A stretch of 64,000 bases of DNA from contig JAHSVC010000034.1 in assembly GCA_021397845.1 (NCBI GenBank), positions 4,487,213 to 4,551,212 on the forward strand. Reading direction: 5' to 3'. The notes under the pieces were generated by a model, which searched no databases, was not told the origin of the DNA, and was given only the letters and a program-made list of their open reading frames with translations. Below are positions 47,501 to 57,507 of the stretch, piece by piece. Both the position numbers and the translations under genes were made by a program. Origin of the DNA: Areca catechu. Lineage: Eukaryota; Streptophyta; Magnoliopsida; Arecales; Arecaceae. Each line of letters begins with the position of its first letter. Within the stretch, counting starts at the first letter, position 1.

Positions 47501-49942
47501 CACAGCACACTGTCCATTTAACATAAATATTCATGTTAATGTGGCAAAGCAGGTGACAACATGGCTTTTAAAGGTATCAGAAGGAACAGAATTAATTAAC
47601 TTTTTCAATAGAACCTATACATAATTGTAAAAAATTTTAAGTATGATTCTTGGACACAAATCAAATAACTGCAGGCCATTTATTGTAGAACCTAAAAGAT
47701 TAGTAAAATGTGATATCTTTCTGCAACAATTTGCAGTCATAAGCTATAACATAAAGCAGCTGCTCCAAACCAATAAAAACATTGGAAGAAAATGAATTTC
47801 TAATGAGGGCCAATAACTTACTTAAAAACAAGAACAGAAGTTTTGTACACTTTGATTGCCATTTCCTGACCATCAGCTTTAGTTGCATGATAAACATTTG
47901 CCTGTCCAAAAAAAATAAATACACAGTGCTATCACAAAGAATCATAGGGTTACATTAATGAATTGATTAATTCTCTATTTTGTTTATCAGTTGACATAAC
48001 ACATTTATTGAAAATATAGGGAAATTAATAGATAAGGAGATGGAACTTCAGGTTATGAGTAACAAAGGGCACACTTCTTTCCCAGTAGAGATGCAGCCAT
48101 TAATATCATGAAAGACTCCACGATTCAGCATTTTGAACAAAACCATGCGAGTTCTTGGGTCAATAGCCTGCAAAAAAGAAATTATTTTAAGAACTGTACA
48201 AAGTTACATAGTCCAGGTGAATTGGTATCGACAGAATTGCAGGAAAAATATGAACGTGATTTAGAAAGCAATTTGGATAAACTAACTGAATCGGAGAAGG
48301 CCAGAAAAGATAGGCACCAAAAAATTAAATGATCAATAAGATTACTTCCAGCCTAACATTAAGGATATGTCCAAGCATATTCATCAAGAAAATGTTTAAA
48401 TAAAATATAAAAAAAGAGACGGTGCAGAACTATAATGAAGCACCGTATATACCTATTTCTGACATTTTCAACCATATTAACAGAAGTTCCTTGGATTAAG
48501 TAAAAACTAGTATACATGTTAATTTTCAGCACCCCCCGCCCCCCCCCCCCCCAAAAACAACACACACACACAACCACAACACAAAGAAAAAGTAAACAAA
48601 ATTGTTATGCAGTTCTAACATAGACTAGAAAAGGCAATTGGACAATGTGAAATATAAAGTCACACATTAGAGTGGAAATAACTTCAGTTTGAAAAAAATA
48701 ATGCTCCATGGGGTAACTAATGGACCACTACACCGGATACTCATGGCATGAAGCAGAATGCTATGAGCACATGGCACTATGACTGGATAAAACCTGTAAA
48801 ATGACATTTGTTGCATTTACGCAATATTGTTAACTATTGCACATTTTAGATTCCTAGTTTTTCTTTTAGAAGGCAAGTTTGTGAGCTCAAGTTGCAAACA
48901 TCTTTAACAATCATGAGGCTACTGTCCCATGTCTACAGTGCATAGAAACAAGGTTGAATGAACAAAATCTTTAGAAAACCTAAGGTAACAAACCAGGCAC
49001 TTCTACTGCCTGCATAGAATAATCATAGATAGCTCATTAAAAACAAAAGACCAAAGATAAATTTTCACTTTGTTAAGTAGAACTATATACCAAAACATAC
49101 CTCACAGTAAATGAAAAAAAGACATAAAACAATTTACTTTTGCCAGGATTCCTAAACCATGTATGAGTGTCTTAATACATTCATAAAAGACAGCATTAAA
49201 GAATAAAGCAGGTAAACTATAATATTCACATTTAGAATGAAAACCTGCTATTTTTTTTTTTATAATTCTATTTTTTCTTGAATGTAATGTATGCAAAATA
49301 CTACCTGCTCGACCGTGGCTCGATCTGCTTTCTCTGTATTCTTGGTTCTCCCAATGGCCATCTCACGTACACTGTCCCTAATTGCAGTCGTTACTGTGTT
49401 TGACATACCCACATTCATCCTCCCTTCCACTCCTACATTGATAACATGTAGAAAAACTTTTTTTTTAAAAAATAGAAGAAATTCATTACAAAAATTAAAA
49501 CATACAGTTTGTTCACCTTCGCATTTTAAATGCCTCTCTCATTGAATTATATTGCAAACAGGAAACAAAAAAAAAAAAAAAAAAAACCCACAAAATATGC
49601 TTTTTTTTTTTTTTACAATAAAAAAAAAATTTTTAATCAGAAAAATTGCTAAAAACGGAGAGAAAATCACCTCTAGAGGGCTGGCGCGGATGTGGGAGGT
49701 GTATTTCTGGTTGCGGTTGGAGAGGGGCTGGAGAGAGCGAGAGAGGACGCCACCGTGGGCGTTGGGACGTCGGGAGTAGGCGAGGGAGAAGGCGGCCGAC
49801 GCACCATCACCTTCCGTGCCCTCCCTCGAGTCCAGCCAGTCCAAAGCCTCTCCCACCTCCGAATCCCACGACTCTTTTCTTCCTCCTCCTTTTCTTCTTC
49901 AAGCTCCATTTCTTCCAGTGGTCCTTCCTCCAGGCCGTCCAT
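41501..49942 (-). CDS. RIO1: RIO1 atypical serine/threonine protein kinase
   Basis: RIO1 is a kinase/ATPase needed for late cytoplasmic 40S maturation (18S rRNA 3'-end processing and recycling of assembly factors). Twelve exons on the minus strand, all GT-AG: 49942-49671, 49432-49305, 48167-48075, 47901-47822, 46035-45920, 45014-44941, 44790-44714, 43205-43122, 43015-42924, 42852-42745, 42613-42539, 41986-41501; about 560 residues. Motifs in order: acidic N-terminus with EALDWLDSREG and RRPNAHGGVLSR, ATP loop STGKEANVYHA, catalytic Lys in AIKVYK, NPRKMVKTWAEKE, VLVMEFIG, catalytic VHGDLSEYNILY, metal-binding IDVSQAVDLDHPSALDF, and a lysine-rich tail ending near LAKAKCSR. ATG 49942 sits in a good context (GCCATGG). 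About six small indels (near 49866, 49428, 45985, 42944, 41743, 41600) break the frame, with no independent nonsense codon seen. Confidence 0.9.
43362..43545 (+). repeat. tRNA-derived SINE in RIO1 intron 7
   Basis: Pol III A box TGGTGCAACAGTAAGG at about 43370 and B box GAGTTCGAAAC at about 43409, with the body CAGCCTCTTTGCATGCAAGG and ...GGTGGAAGCCTCATGCATTG. The sequence ends at ACATCCTTTAT. The layout and wording match plant Au-like SINEs. It is inserted on the + strand, antisense to RIO1, and does not touch exons. Confidence 0.75.
44000..44230. repeat. Degenerate CCAACC/GGTTGG-rich repeat in RIO1 intron 7
   Basis: TCAACCCAACC, GATCCAACCCGAG, GGGGTTGGGTTAG and GGCTTAGGGTTGGG recur as near inverted words across about 200 bp. 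It looks like a decayed self-complementary repeat. No coding content. Confidence 0.4.
48535..48572. repeat. C-run and (CA)n microsatellite
   Basis: A run of about 14 C followed by AAAAACAACACACACACAC, inside RIO1 intron 2. Tracts like this are prone to length error. Confidence 0.9.
49562..49632. repeat. Poly-A/poly-T homopolymer cluster in RIO1 intron 1
   Basis: About 20 A, then about 16 T, then about 10 A within 70 bp, close to the exon 1 donor (49670). It is self-complementary and likely length-variable. Confidence 0.9.
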
Positions 49943-49987
49943 GGCAGAAGCGACGACGATAGGCTCTTCCCTCGCGCGAACCGCCTA

Positions 49988-49995
49988 AAACCCTA
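49988..49995. promoter_or_regulatory. Telo-box upstream of RIO1
   Basis: AAACCCTA on the + strand, about 46 bp upstream of the RIO1 ATG (the 5' leader or proximal promoter of the minus-strand gene). Telo-boxes are enriched in plant promoters of ribosomal-protein and ribosome-biogenesis genes, which fits RIO1. I saw no clear site II (TGGGCY) partner nearby. Confidence 0.6.
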
Positions 49996-50039
49996 GGGCA
50001 CGATCGTAATCGTGGACGGATCGTGCAGCGTTCCGTCTT

Positions 50040-50503
50040 AAATTCCAACACAAATTTCGTCGGTCAAGTGATGTTAGCTTAAGTGAATATCAGCTTAATT
50101 AAATAAAAAAAATTCAATTCTAATCCAAAAATCAAAATTAAAAAAAGTAAATTTGATCAAGTCCGTCCGTTGAGCAATATTAATATTAATATATCTAACG
50201 TTTAGATCATTATTTATTTTATGGCGGTTCACGCGAAGAGGAGGAGGGTGATGCAAGGAGGTCGGAAGAAGACGTGAGATTTTTTTTTTTTACACCATGA
50301 CTTAGCGATAACCTGCAAGATCGATGAAAGAAGCCGACGCTGCTTTTGTTATGCACGAGCTCATCTACAAAGCCCGTTGGGTAAATGACTTGAGGATTTT
50401 TTTATAAATATTTTAAATAATATTTAGATAAAAAATAATTTTTATTTAAAATTAGTTTTGTATTACTATTTTAGATAAATTATTAAGATTTATCTGTATG
50501 CTG
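50040..50503. other. RIO1 upstream region
   Basis: About 460 bp between the RIO1 leader and element B, AT-rich. It contains a tiny ORF at 50221-50277 (MAVHAKRRRVMQGGRKKT) that I do not regard as a gene. The RIO1 promoter must lie here or be replaced by element B sequence. Confidence 0.4.
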
Positions 50504-51323
50504 TGATAAATCGTTCAAAGAGGTAATTGCCGGTCCGAAGATGACAACTGACTCATCGGACCGGTGACCAGACGGATGACACGATGATACTTCCGAAACC
50601 CGATGGGAGAACGGATCGACACTATGTTTCGGCTAGCGACGACACAATTTAAGATCGGCTTTCAGCCTATTCCGAAGTGAATGGCCGATTCACAATATGC
50701 GCTCCGAAAAGGGTGACTCCGAAGTGAATGGTTAATCCACAATACGTGCTTTGAAACAAATGGCTTCGAAGTAAATGGTCGATCCACAGTCGGTCCACTT
50801 CGAAGAGAATAACTGATCCCCAGTCGATCTACTCGAAAAGAAAAGAGTGGCGATCTACTTTAACCTAAAGCCGTCAAGAACGGACTTGGTTATTATAACC
50901 AACCAATCATATAACTGATAGCCACGGCTTCACCAAGGCCAAGGTAACTAACTTCTAACAGCAACTATAATTAGCTGAAGGGAAGTTATATTGACTAACT
51001 TTTCTAAAAAATCAGAAAGCCCTAACTACTTTTAGTTAAGAACAATGCCTATAAATAGAGATAAGAGGGGACCTCCAAGGTAAGTCATTCCATGCAAGTT
51101 TGAGTCGGTCTATGACTAGCTTATACTATGCACGATTGACTCTCCACTTATTCTATCTCTCTTTCTTTCTTGAGCTCTCCATTCTGTGGCTTGAACTCTA
51201 CTGACTCAGGCATTGGAGTATCCCCCACCGAAGAAATTTTGGCCAGGGATTTGTTTTGCAGAAATCCAATGAAGTGAACCGGCAACCCAAGCACTCCATT
51301 GTCCGCGGGGATCAGCGTTAACA
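50504..51323 (+). repeat. 5' LTR of element B
   Basis: 820 bp, TGATAAATCG...GCGTTAACA. TATA box TATAAATA at 51050-51057 (60708-60715 in the 3' LTR). The U5 block GCATTGGAGTATCCCCCACC is near 51211. The upper half contains several repeated GAAGTGAATGGCCGAT / GAAGTAAATGG words between about 50675 and 50800. Confidence 0.9.
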
Positions 51324-51325
51324 AT

Positions 51326-51343
51326 TGGCGTGCCAGGTAGGGG
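51326..51343 (+). other. Primer-binding site of element B
   Basis: TGGCGTGCCAGGTAGGGG, two bases after the 5' LTR end. It has the position and leading TGG of a PBS. It differs from the PBS of element A, so the two families probably use different tRNA primers. Confidence 0.6.
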
Positions 51344-51382
51344 CCTGAGGTTCCCGGTTGGCAGGAGCCCTAGATCTACAAG

Positions 51383-52785
51383 ATGGTAAGGAGAGACCCC
51401 AAGTGAGAGCAGGGGATGCCCTACCCCCAGAAGAAAGACCTCTTTGAGCACCATGGCACCTGGGTCGTTGAGAACAACACAATTAGAGCCCAACTGAATC
51501 AAATGGATGCATTGATGTTGTGACAAAACAGAAAAGAAAAAGCCCTCCAGGGGCACAACACCACTGGTAGCATCCAAAAATTAGCCAACGATCCAAGGGA
51601 AAGAAGATCGATCACCACAGAATCACTTGACGTTCCTCTCAGAATCGAATTCGAACCCTTCAAGTTCTCGCATACCAAAAGTCAAGCATACAGAAAGACC
51701 GACCTGACAGGAAGAGAGGAGAAGGTCTTCTTCAACTTCTTCTAGAGATTCCACTCCCGGAAATACCAGACGAAAGGAAATGTACACTGGCTATGAGGAA
51801 AAATTCAAGGCGCTGGAATTACAAATTGCAAGACTCAATGATAAGCAAGAAATGACGAAATCATAGCATATGACTTATGGCCTCCTTTCTCTCAAAGAAT
51901 AATGGAGGAAGTCATTCCTCGCCACTTCAAGATTCCCCAGTTGGAATCATATGATGGAACTACTGATCTTTTAGACCACTGGAAAGCTTCAAGGTATACA
52001 TGATGATACAGGGAGCTTTCGATGCCCTGCACTGCCGCCTTCCTAGCACTCTGAAGAAAGCAGCTCGAATGTGGCATTTGAGCATCCGCCCAGGTACTAC
52101 ATTCCTTTAGTGAACTGGAGAAAATTGTTTGTATCACATTTCAGGACCTGTCGAAGGATGCCCTGCAATTCGGACAGCCTCTTCTTCCTGCATAGAAGAT
52201 AGGAGAAAGCCTAAGGGATTATATCACTAGATTCAATTCCACCACCCTTGAGATCCCTGATCTCAATGAATATGTGGCTATGTCCACAATGAAGAAAGGC
52301 CTCTAATCATCCAGATTCACTTTTTCTCTGGACAAAAAAAATTTCCACAAGCTATGCTAAACTACTGGTAAGAGCTCAAAAGTACGCGATGGTCGAAGAG
52401 CAAGCGGCCAGTCAGTGTCTAACTGAAGGAAGGTCAACTTCCAAGAAAAAGAGCGGCAAGGTGCCGACGCCCGTACCTCCAGGTAATGATGGGACATCGA
52501 TCCAACGACATAGCCCCAAACCCAAGCAATTGGGTGGCTGATTCGACTCAAATACTCTTCTCTCTCTCCTATGAGAGAAAATTCTAATGGAGATAGAGAA
52601 GGAGAGCTACCTGCGAAGACCTCATCCCATGAAGGCACCTCCTACATCAAGGAACAAAAACAAATACTGCCGGTTCTACCTGACCATGGTCATAATACTG
52701 AAGAATGCATTCAACTCAAGGACACAATAGAGGATCTGATTAAACGAGGATACCTGGGAAAGTATGTTAGCAACCAGGAACCTTA
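51383..52785 (+). pseudogene. gag of element B (broken)
   Basis: A possible start is ATG 51383 (MVRRDPK then a stop). The gag core is at about 51900-52090: EEVIPRHFKIPQLESYDGTT, followed by a stretch matching TLKKAARMW (ALRKQLECGI in a shifted frame). The second part, LVRAQKYAMVEEQAASQ, is at about 52370. The zinc-knuckle-like CRFYLDHGHNTEECIQLKDT with IEDLIKRGYLGKYV is at about 52660-52765. Domain order and motifs parallel element A, with many stops and shifts. Confidence 0.82.
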
Positions 52786-52989
52786 GACCGAAGGCACCAC
52801 CTCTAAGAGAATTGCTGAAGAAGCAGAACTACCCAACAAAGGTCGATTGATGGAAGGGTAGGCATGCTGCATCGTTGGACCGACTAGAAAAATGGAGTTG
52901 AAGAAGGTGCCCCCAAAGATACAAAAGCAACAATACCATCTATTTTTCAGGCGATGACCTACAAGGAATCTAGACTCCTTATGATGATC

Positions 52990-53400
52990 TTATTGTAGTT
53001 TCGGCTGTTATAGCCAATTTTGATGTAAGAAGGATTCTGGCAGATAATGGAAGTTCTACAGAGGTCTTGTTTTACGATGCTTTCCTCAGAATGAATTTAC
53101 CTAAAAATAGATTGCAATGATCTCCCATGCCTTTGACAGGGTTTGGAGGTAATCAGGTCAAAGTGGAAGGAGAAATAGTATTGCTAGTAACCCTCGGCAC
53201 AGAACAATTTCAAAAAACACTCTTGATTAACTTTGTGGTCATATAAATGCCATCAGCATACAACGCTATCTTAGAATGACCCACTTTGAACAAGTTTCAT
53301 GCCGTAGTATTAACCTACCATCTCCTAGTACGATTCCCTACTAGGAATGGCATCGGAGAAATAAAAGGAGATCAAAGAGTCGCCCAACAATGTTTAATGA
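52990..53400 (+). pseudogene. Aspartic protease of element B
   Basis: VSAVIANFDVRRILADNGSS at about 53000-53055 holds the DNGS signature. PSAYNAILE-PTLNKFHAVV follows at about 53250-53305. It lies between gag and RT as in element A. A stop and frameshifts interrupt it. Confidence 0.78.
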
Positions 53401-53679
53401 TACAGGATAGATAGTTGGCCAACCACATGACTTTAGAACAATTGGATCCGAGAGATCGGATGGAGGATTGCGTAGAACCCGTGGAAAAGACTATCTCCAT
53501 ACCACTGGCTGAAAGATGACCCAATGAAAGTTGTACAGATCGGAAGTCTGCTCGACGAAGAAATGAAGACAAGGCTGACCCACTTCCTACGAAGTAATGC
53601 CAATGTCTTCGCCTGGTCGACTTTTGACATACCTGGAATCTTGACCAAAGTCATCACCCACCATTGGAAGTCGCCCCTA

Positions 53680-54910
53680 ATCACAAGCCCATCCAGCAGA
53701 AGAAAAGGAACTTCACTCCAGAAAGACAAAAGGTGATCAATGAAGAAGTAAACAAACTTCTCAATGCTGGATTCATTAAAGTTCATACCCCGACTAGCTG
53801 ACCAATATTGTAATGGTGAAGAAAACTAATGGCAAATAGAGAATTTGCATCGACTACACTGATCTCAACAAGGCTTGTCAAAAAGATAGCTTTCCTTTAT
53901 CAAAATAGACCAGCTGGTTGATGCCACTGCCGCTCACCGACTGTTGAGTTTCATGGATGCCTTCTCTGGATATAATTAGATACGGATGGACCTCGATGAC
54001 AAGGAGAAGACGGTGTTCATAACGGAGAAAGGACTCTATTGTTACAAGATGATGCCATTCGGACTGAAAAATGTTGGAGCAACCTTCCAAAGGTTGATCA
54101 ACAAGGTGTTTGAAAAGCAACTTGGGAGGAACATGGAGGCGTATGTCAACGATATGATCATAAAGAGCCTCCAAAAAGTCGATCACATCAAAGATTTAGA
54201 AAATCCTTTGATGCCCTGTGATATCATCGGATAAAACTAATCTGACCAAGTGCACCTTCAGAGTGATATCAGAAAAATTTCTAGGATTTCTCATCACCAA
54301 ACAAGGGATAGAGGCCAATCCGGAAAAAATCCAAGCTATTCAAAGTATGAAACATCCTTCCAGCAAGAAAGAAGTGCAACAACCGACTGGGAGGATTGCT
54401 TCTCTAAGTCAATTCATTTTTTGGTCGGCCGAAAGATGTCTCCCCGTCTTTAAAGCCCTTCGCCAGACAAGAAATTTCGAGTGGTCAAAAGACCGTCGAC
54501 TCGCCTTTGAAGAACTTAAGAGGTATTTGGAAAGTCCCCCTCTGCTCTCGAAATCTTAAGAAGATGAAACTCTTTACTTGTATCTTTCTTCTTTGGATGA
54601 AGTAGTTAGCTCAGTACTTGTCAAAAAAAGAGCAAAAAACCTGTAGAAGCCGATCTACTATACTAGCAAGGTATTGCATGAAGCCGAGACGAGATATCCT
54701 AGAGTGCAAAAATTGATATATCATTGGTGATTGTGGCAACACGCTTACGACCCTACTTCCAATCCCACACCATTGTAGTCTTGATGGACTAGCCCTTAAA
54801 AGCCATCCTTCAATGTCTTGACATTTCGGAAAGGATAGCCAAATGGGCTGTCAAGTTAGACAAATTTGACATCACATTCTTACCCAGATCAGCGATGAAG
54901 GCACAAGTAC
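53680..54910 (+). pseudogene. RT and RNase H of element B, YVDD changed to YVND
   Basis: RT blocks: NHKPIQQKKRNFTPE-type (about 53690-53725), LLSFMDAFSGYN (about 53943-53978), KGLYCYKMMPFGLKNVGATF (about 54030-54085), and the active site EAYVNDMIIKS (about 54140-54170). Here the first Asp of the catalytic YVDD pair reads Asn, so polymerase activity should be lost. The RNase H follows at about 54570-54740 (LYLYLSSLDEVVSSVLVKK, YTSKVLHEAETRYPRVQKL). Broken by stops and shifts. Confidence 0.83.
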
Positions 54911-54989
54911 TGGCCGACTTCCTTGCTGAATGTACATGAAACGGAGGCCAATAGGCAGGAGATCAGTGACAAAGAAACAACCAAGGAGA

Positions 54990-55385
54990 ATTCGAGGCCC
55001 ACATGGATCCTCTATGTGGACAGAGCATCTAATTCTATCGGTTGCAGAGCCAGACTTATCTTAGCTAATCTTGATGGGTAGACCATGGAATATGCCCTTC
55101 GCTTTTCCTTCCAAGCCTCGAATAACCAAGCAGAATATAAAGCCCTCTTGGCAGGACTTAGAATCACCAAAGAACTGGGGATCCGAAAAATTAAAACCAT
55201 CTCAGATTTCTAACTAGTGGTGAACCAAGTGAAAGGCGAGTTCGAAGCTTGAGACTCTATCATGATCAAGTACTTGGAAAAGATATGAGGTATGTTGTCC
55301 TAACTGAATTTCTTTGAATAGAACATGTACCACGATCCGAAAATTCTCGGGCTGATGCTCTCTCTCGACTGGCAACCACCACTCC
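54990..55385 (+). pseudogene. Second, archaeal-type RNase H of element B
   Basis: WILYVDRASNSIG at about 55005-55045 (catalytic Asp), then SNNQAEYKALLAGLR at about 55120-55165 (Glu), ISDF.LVVNQVKGEFEA at about 55200-55250 (third acid), and a decayed last block near 55320-55385. This second RNase H downstream of the retroviral type confirms the Tat lineage. Confidence 0.75.
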
Positions 55386-55629
55386 AAATTCTCTTGTTCG
55401 GACTTATATTGAATATCTGAAAGACCTTAATATATCGAAAAAGATTTCAGAGGTACACCAAATGAGCACGAGTCTTGTTGGATGGACCTTATTTTTAAGT
55501 TCTTGAGTGATGGTGTGCTAACTGAAGATAAGGCCGACACCAAACAAGTCTGATGGATGGCCTCCCAATATGTTATCCTGGATGGAGCCTTATATAAAAG
55601 GTTCTTCACACAACCCCTACTAAACTCTT

Positions 55630-56500
55630 AGGGCCATCGGATGCCGACTATGCCCTAAGAGAAGTGCATGAGGGCATATATGGAGACCATATGGGGGGCA
55701 GATCTTTAGCCTACAAAATAATCTGCTAGGGTTATTATTAGCTGACCATCCAAGAAAGATGCAGCTGACTACGTCCGAAGATGTGACCAGTATCAAAGAT
55801 ACACTAATATCCAAAGATGCCCTGCAAGTCAGTTGACTCAATTAATAGCCTCATGGTCCTTTGCTCAATAGGGAATGGATATCCTCGGCTTGTTCTCTTC
55901 GACCTCTGGACAACGGAAGTTTTTCATCGTAGCCATCAACTATTTCACTAAGTGGGTCTAAGCCGAGCCCCTAGCTCACATAACCGAAGAGAAGGTCAAA
56001 ATCTTCATCAAGAATTTCATTATCTTTCGATTTGGAATTCTCATACCATCATCACTGATAATGGAAGGCAATTTGACAATCCTAAGTTCAAAAATATTTG
56101 TGCCCAATATCATATTCTTTACAAGCTAACCTCCGTCGGCCACCCTCAATCCAATGGAGAAGCCAAAGTAACCAACAAGACGATCCTCCATGGCCTAAAG
56201 ACTAGGCTAAATGATGCCAAAGGGCTCTGGGTCAAAGAACTGAACTCAGTCCTTTGGACACACCGGACAACCCCCAGGACAGCTATGGGAGAATCCTTGT
56301 TTAACTTGGCCTATGGCACTAAAGCAGTCCTTCTAGTGGAGGTCACTTTACAATTCCTAAGGATTGACCACTTCATGGAGCCAGAGAACTCGGAGAGCCG
56401 TAGAGCAGACCTAGATCTACTTCAAGGTACCAGACTTCAGGCTCAGATGAAGATGGCACATACTGGCAAAAGATCGCTAGATACTATAACTCCAGGATGA
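55630..56500 (+). pseudogene. Integrase of element B
   Basis: The zinc-finger start is DYALREVHEGIYGDHMGGRS (about 55645-55705). In the core, the second catalytic Asp is intact in IITDNGRQFDN (about 56047-56080) and the Glu in PQSNGEAKVTNKTILHG (about 56143-56195). A C-terminal WVKELNSVLWTHRTTPRTAM block (about 56230-56290) follows. The open frame of 182 codons at 55952-56500 covers the core. The upstream part is frameshifted, so no full protein is made. Confidence 0.83.
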
Positions 56501-56689
56501 AGGCACGAACCTTCTGACCTGAAGACTTCTCCCAATTGGGAGGGACCTTACTGAATCAGAGAAGTCCTACGCCCTGGAGCTTATCGGCTCGAAACTCTGG
56601 ATAGTTCCCTACTACCTTGGTCTTGGAATGTAGAAAACCTTCGAAAATACTATTAATAAAAAGCTTTTTTTGGATGGCCTCAACAAAAT

Positions 56690-57110
56690 GCCTAATTAAA
56701 GACGGGCCTGACCAGCTTACTTAATCAATAAAAAGTACAAGGACGGGTCTAATCAGCCTACCTATCGGTATGTCCGATTAAGTGCAAAGACGGGCTTGAC
56801 CAGCCTACCTTATTATCAACGTAAAGCACAAGAGGGGGCCTAATCAGCCTACCCTATCGGTATGTCTGACAAGTGCAAAGTCAGGCTCGACCAGCCTACA
56901 TTATCATCAACAAAAAGTACAAGGACGAGCCTAATTAACCTATCCTATCGGTATGTCCGACGAGTGCAAAGGCAGGCCTGACCAGCCTACCTTATCATCA
57001 ACAGAAAGTACAAGGGTGGGCCGACTAGCTTACCCTATTGGTATGACCAACGAAGTGCAGAGATGGACCTAATCGCCTCCCTTACCTACATATAGTCGAC
57101 AAGCACAAGG
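56690..57110. repeat. 91-bp tandem array built of two ~45-bp halves (element B)
   Basis: The phrase GTGCAAAG recurs at 56782, 56873, 56964 and (as GTGCAGAG) 57055, exactly 91 bp apart, about 4.5 units. Each unit splits into two related halves, [GG]ACGGGCCTGACCAGCCTACC and GACGGGCCTAATCAGCCTACC, about 45 bp apart. It occupies the same place as the 46-bp array of element A, downstream of integrase and before the antisense gene, but the sequence is unrelated. Confidence 0.92.
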
Positions 57111-57507
57111 AGCGTAACTGGCCTACTCTGTCGACATATCTGATGAACGAGTAGGTGGACCTAACTCGCCTACTATATCACAAAATTAGACTCTTCAGTC
57201 CACGACAAGGATGAGATCAATCAGAATCAATACGAAACCTAAAGCTATCCCATGGAAATGCTCCAAAGTCATTTATTTATCATATCAATACTCATATTGA
57301 AAAAGTTCGATGACTTCATACTTAGAAATTTTTTTTCTCGAAATAAGAATTAATGGATAGCCGATTACTTTATACTTAGAAAAATTTTTCAAAGAAAGCT
57401 ACACAGTGACACAAGTTGGAAAGGAAACATACTCTTCATTTATTCCAAAAATTTGGTACATTTACATTTTGGTTCCACTACAAGAAGAAGAAGAAAAGTA
57501 CAAAAAA

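Noticed and set aside
50221..50277. 18-codon basic peptide MAVHAKRRRVMQGGRKKT
   Set aside because: Too short, with no conservation evidence, in an intergenic region. Likely chance.
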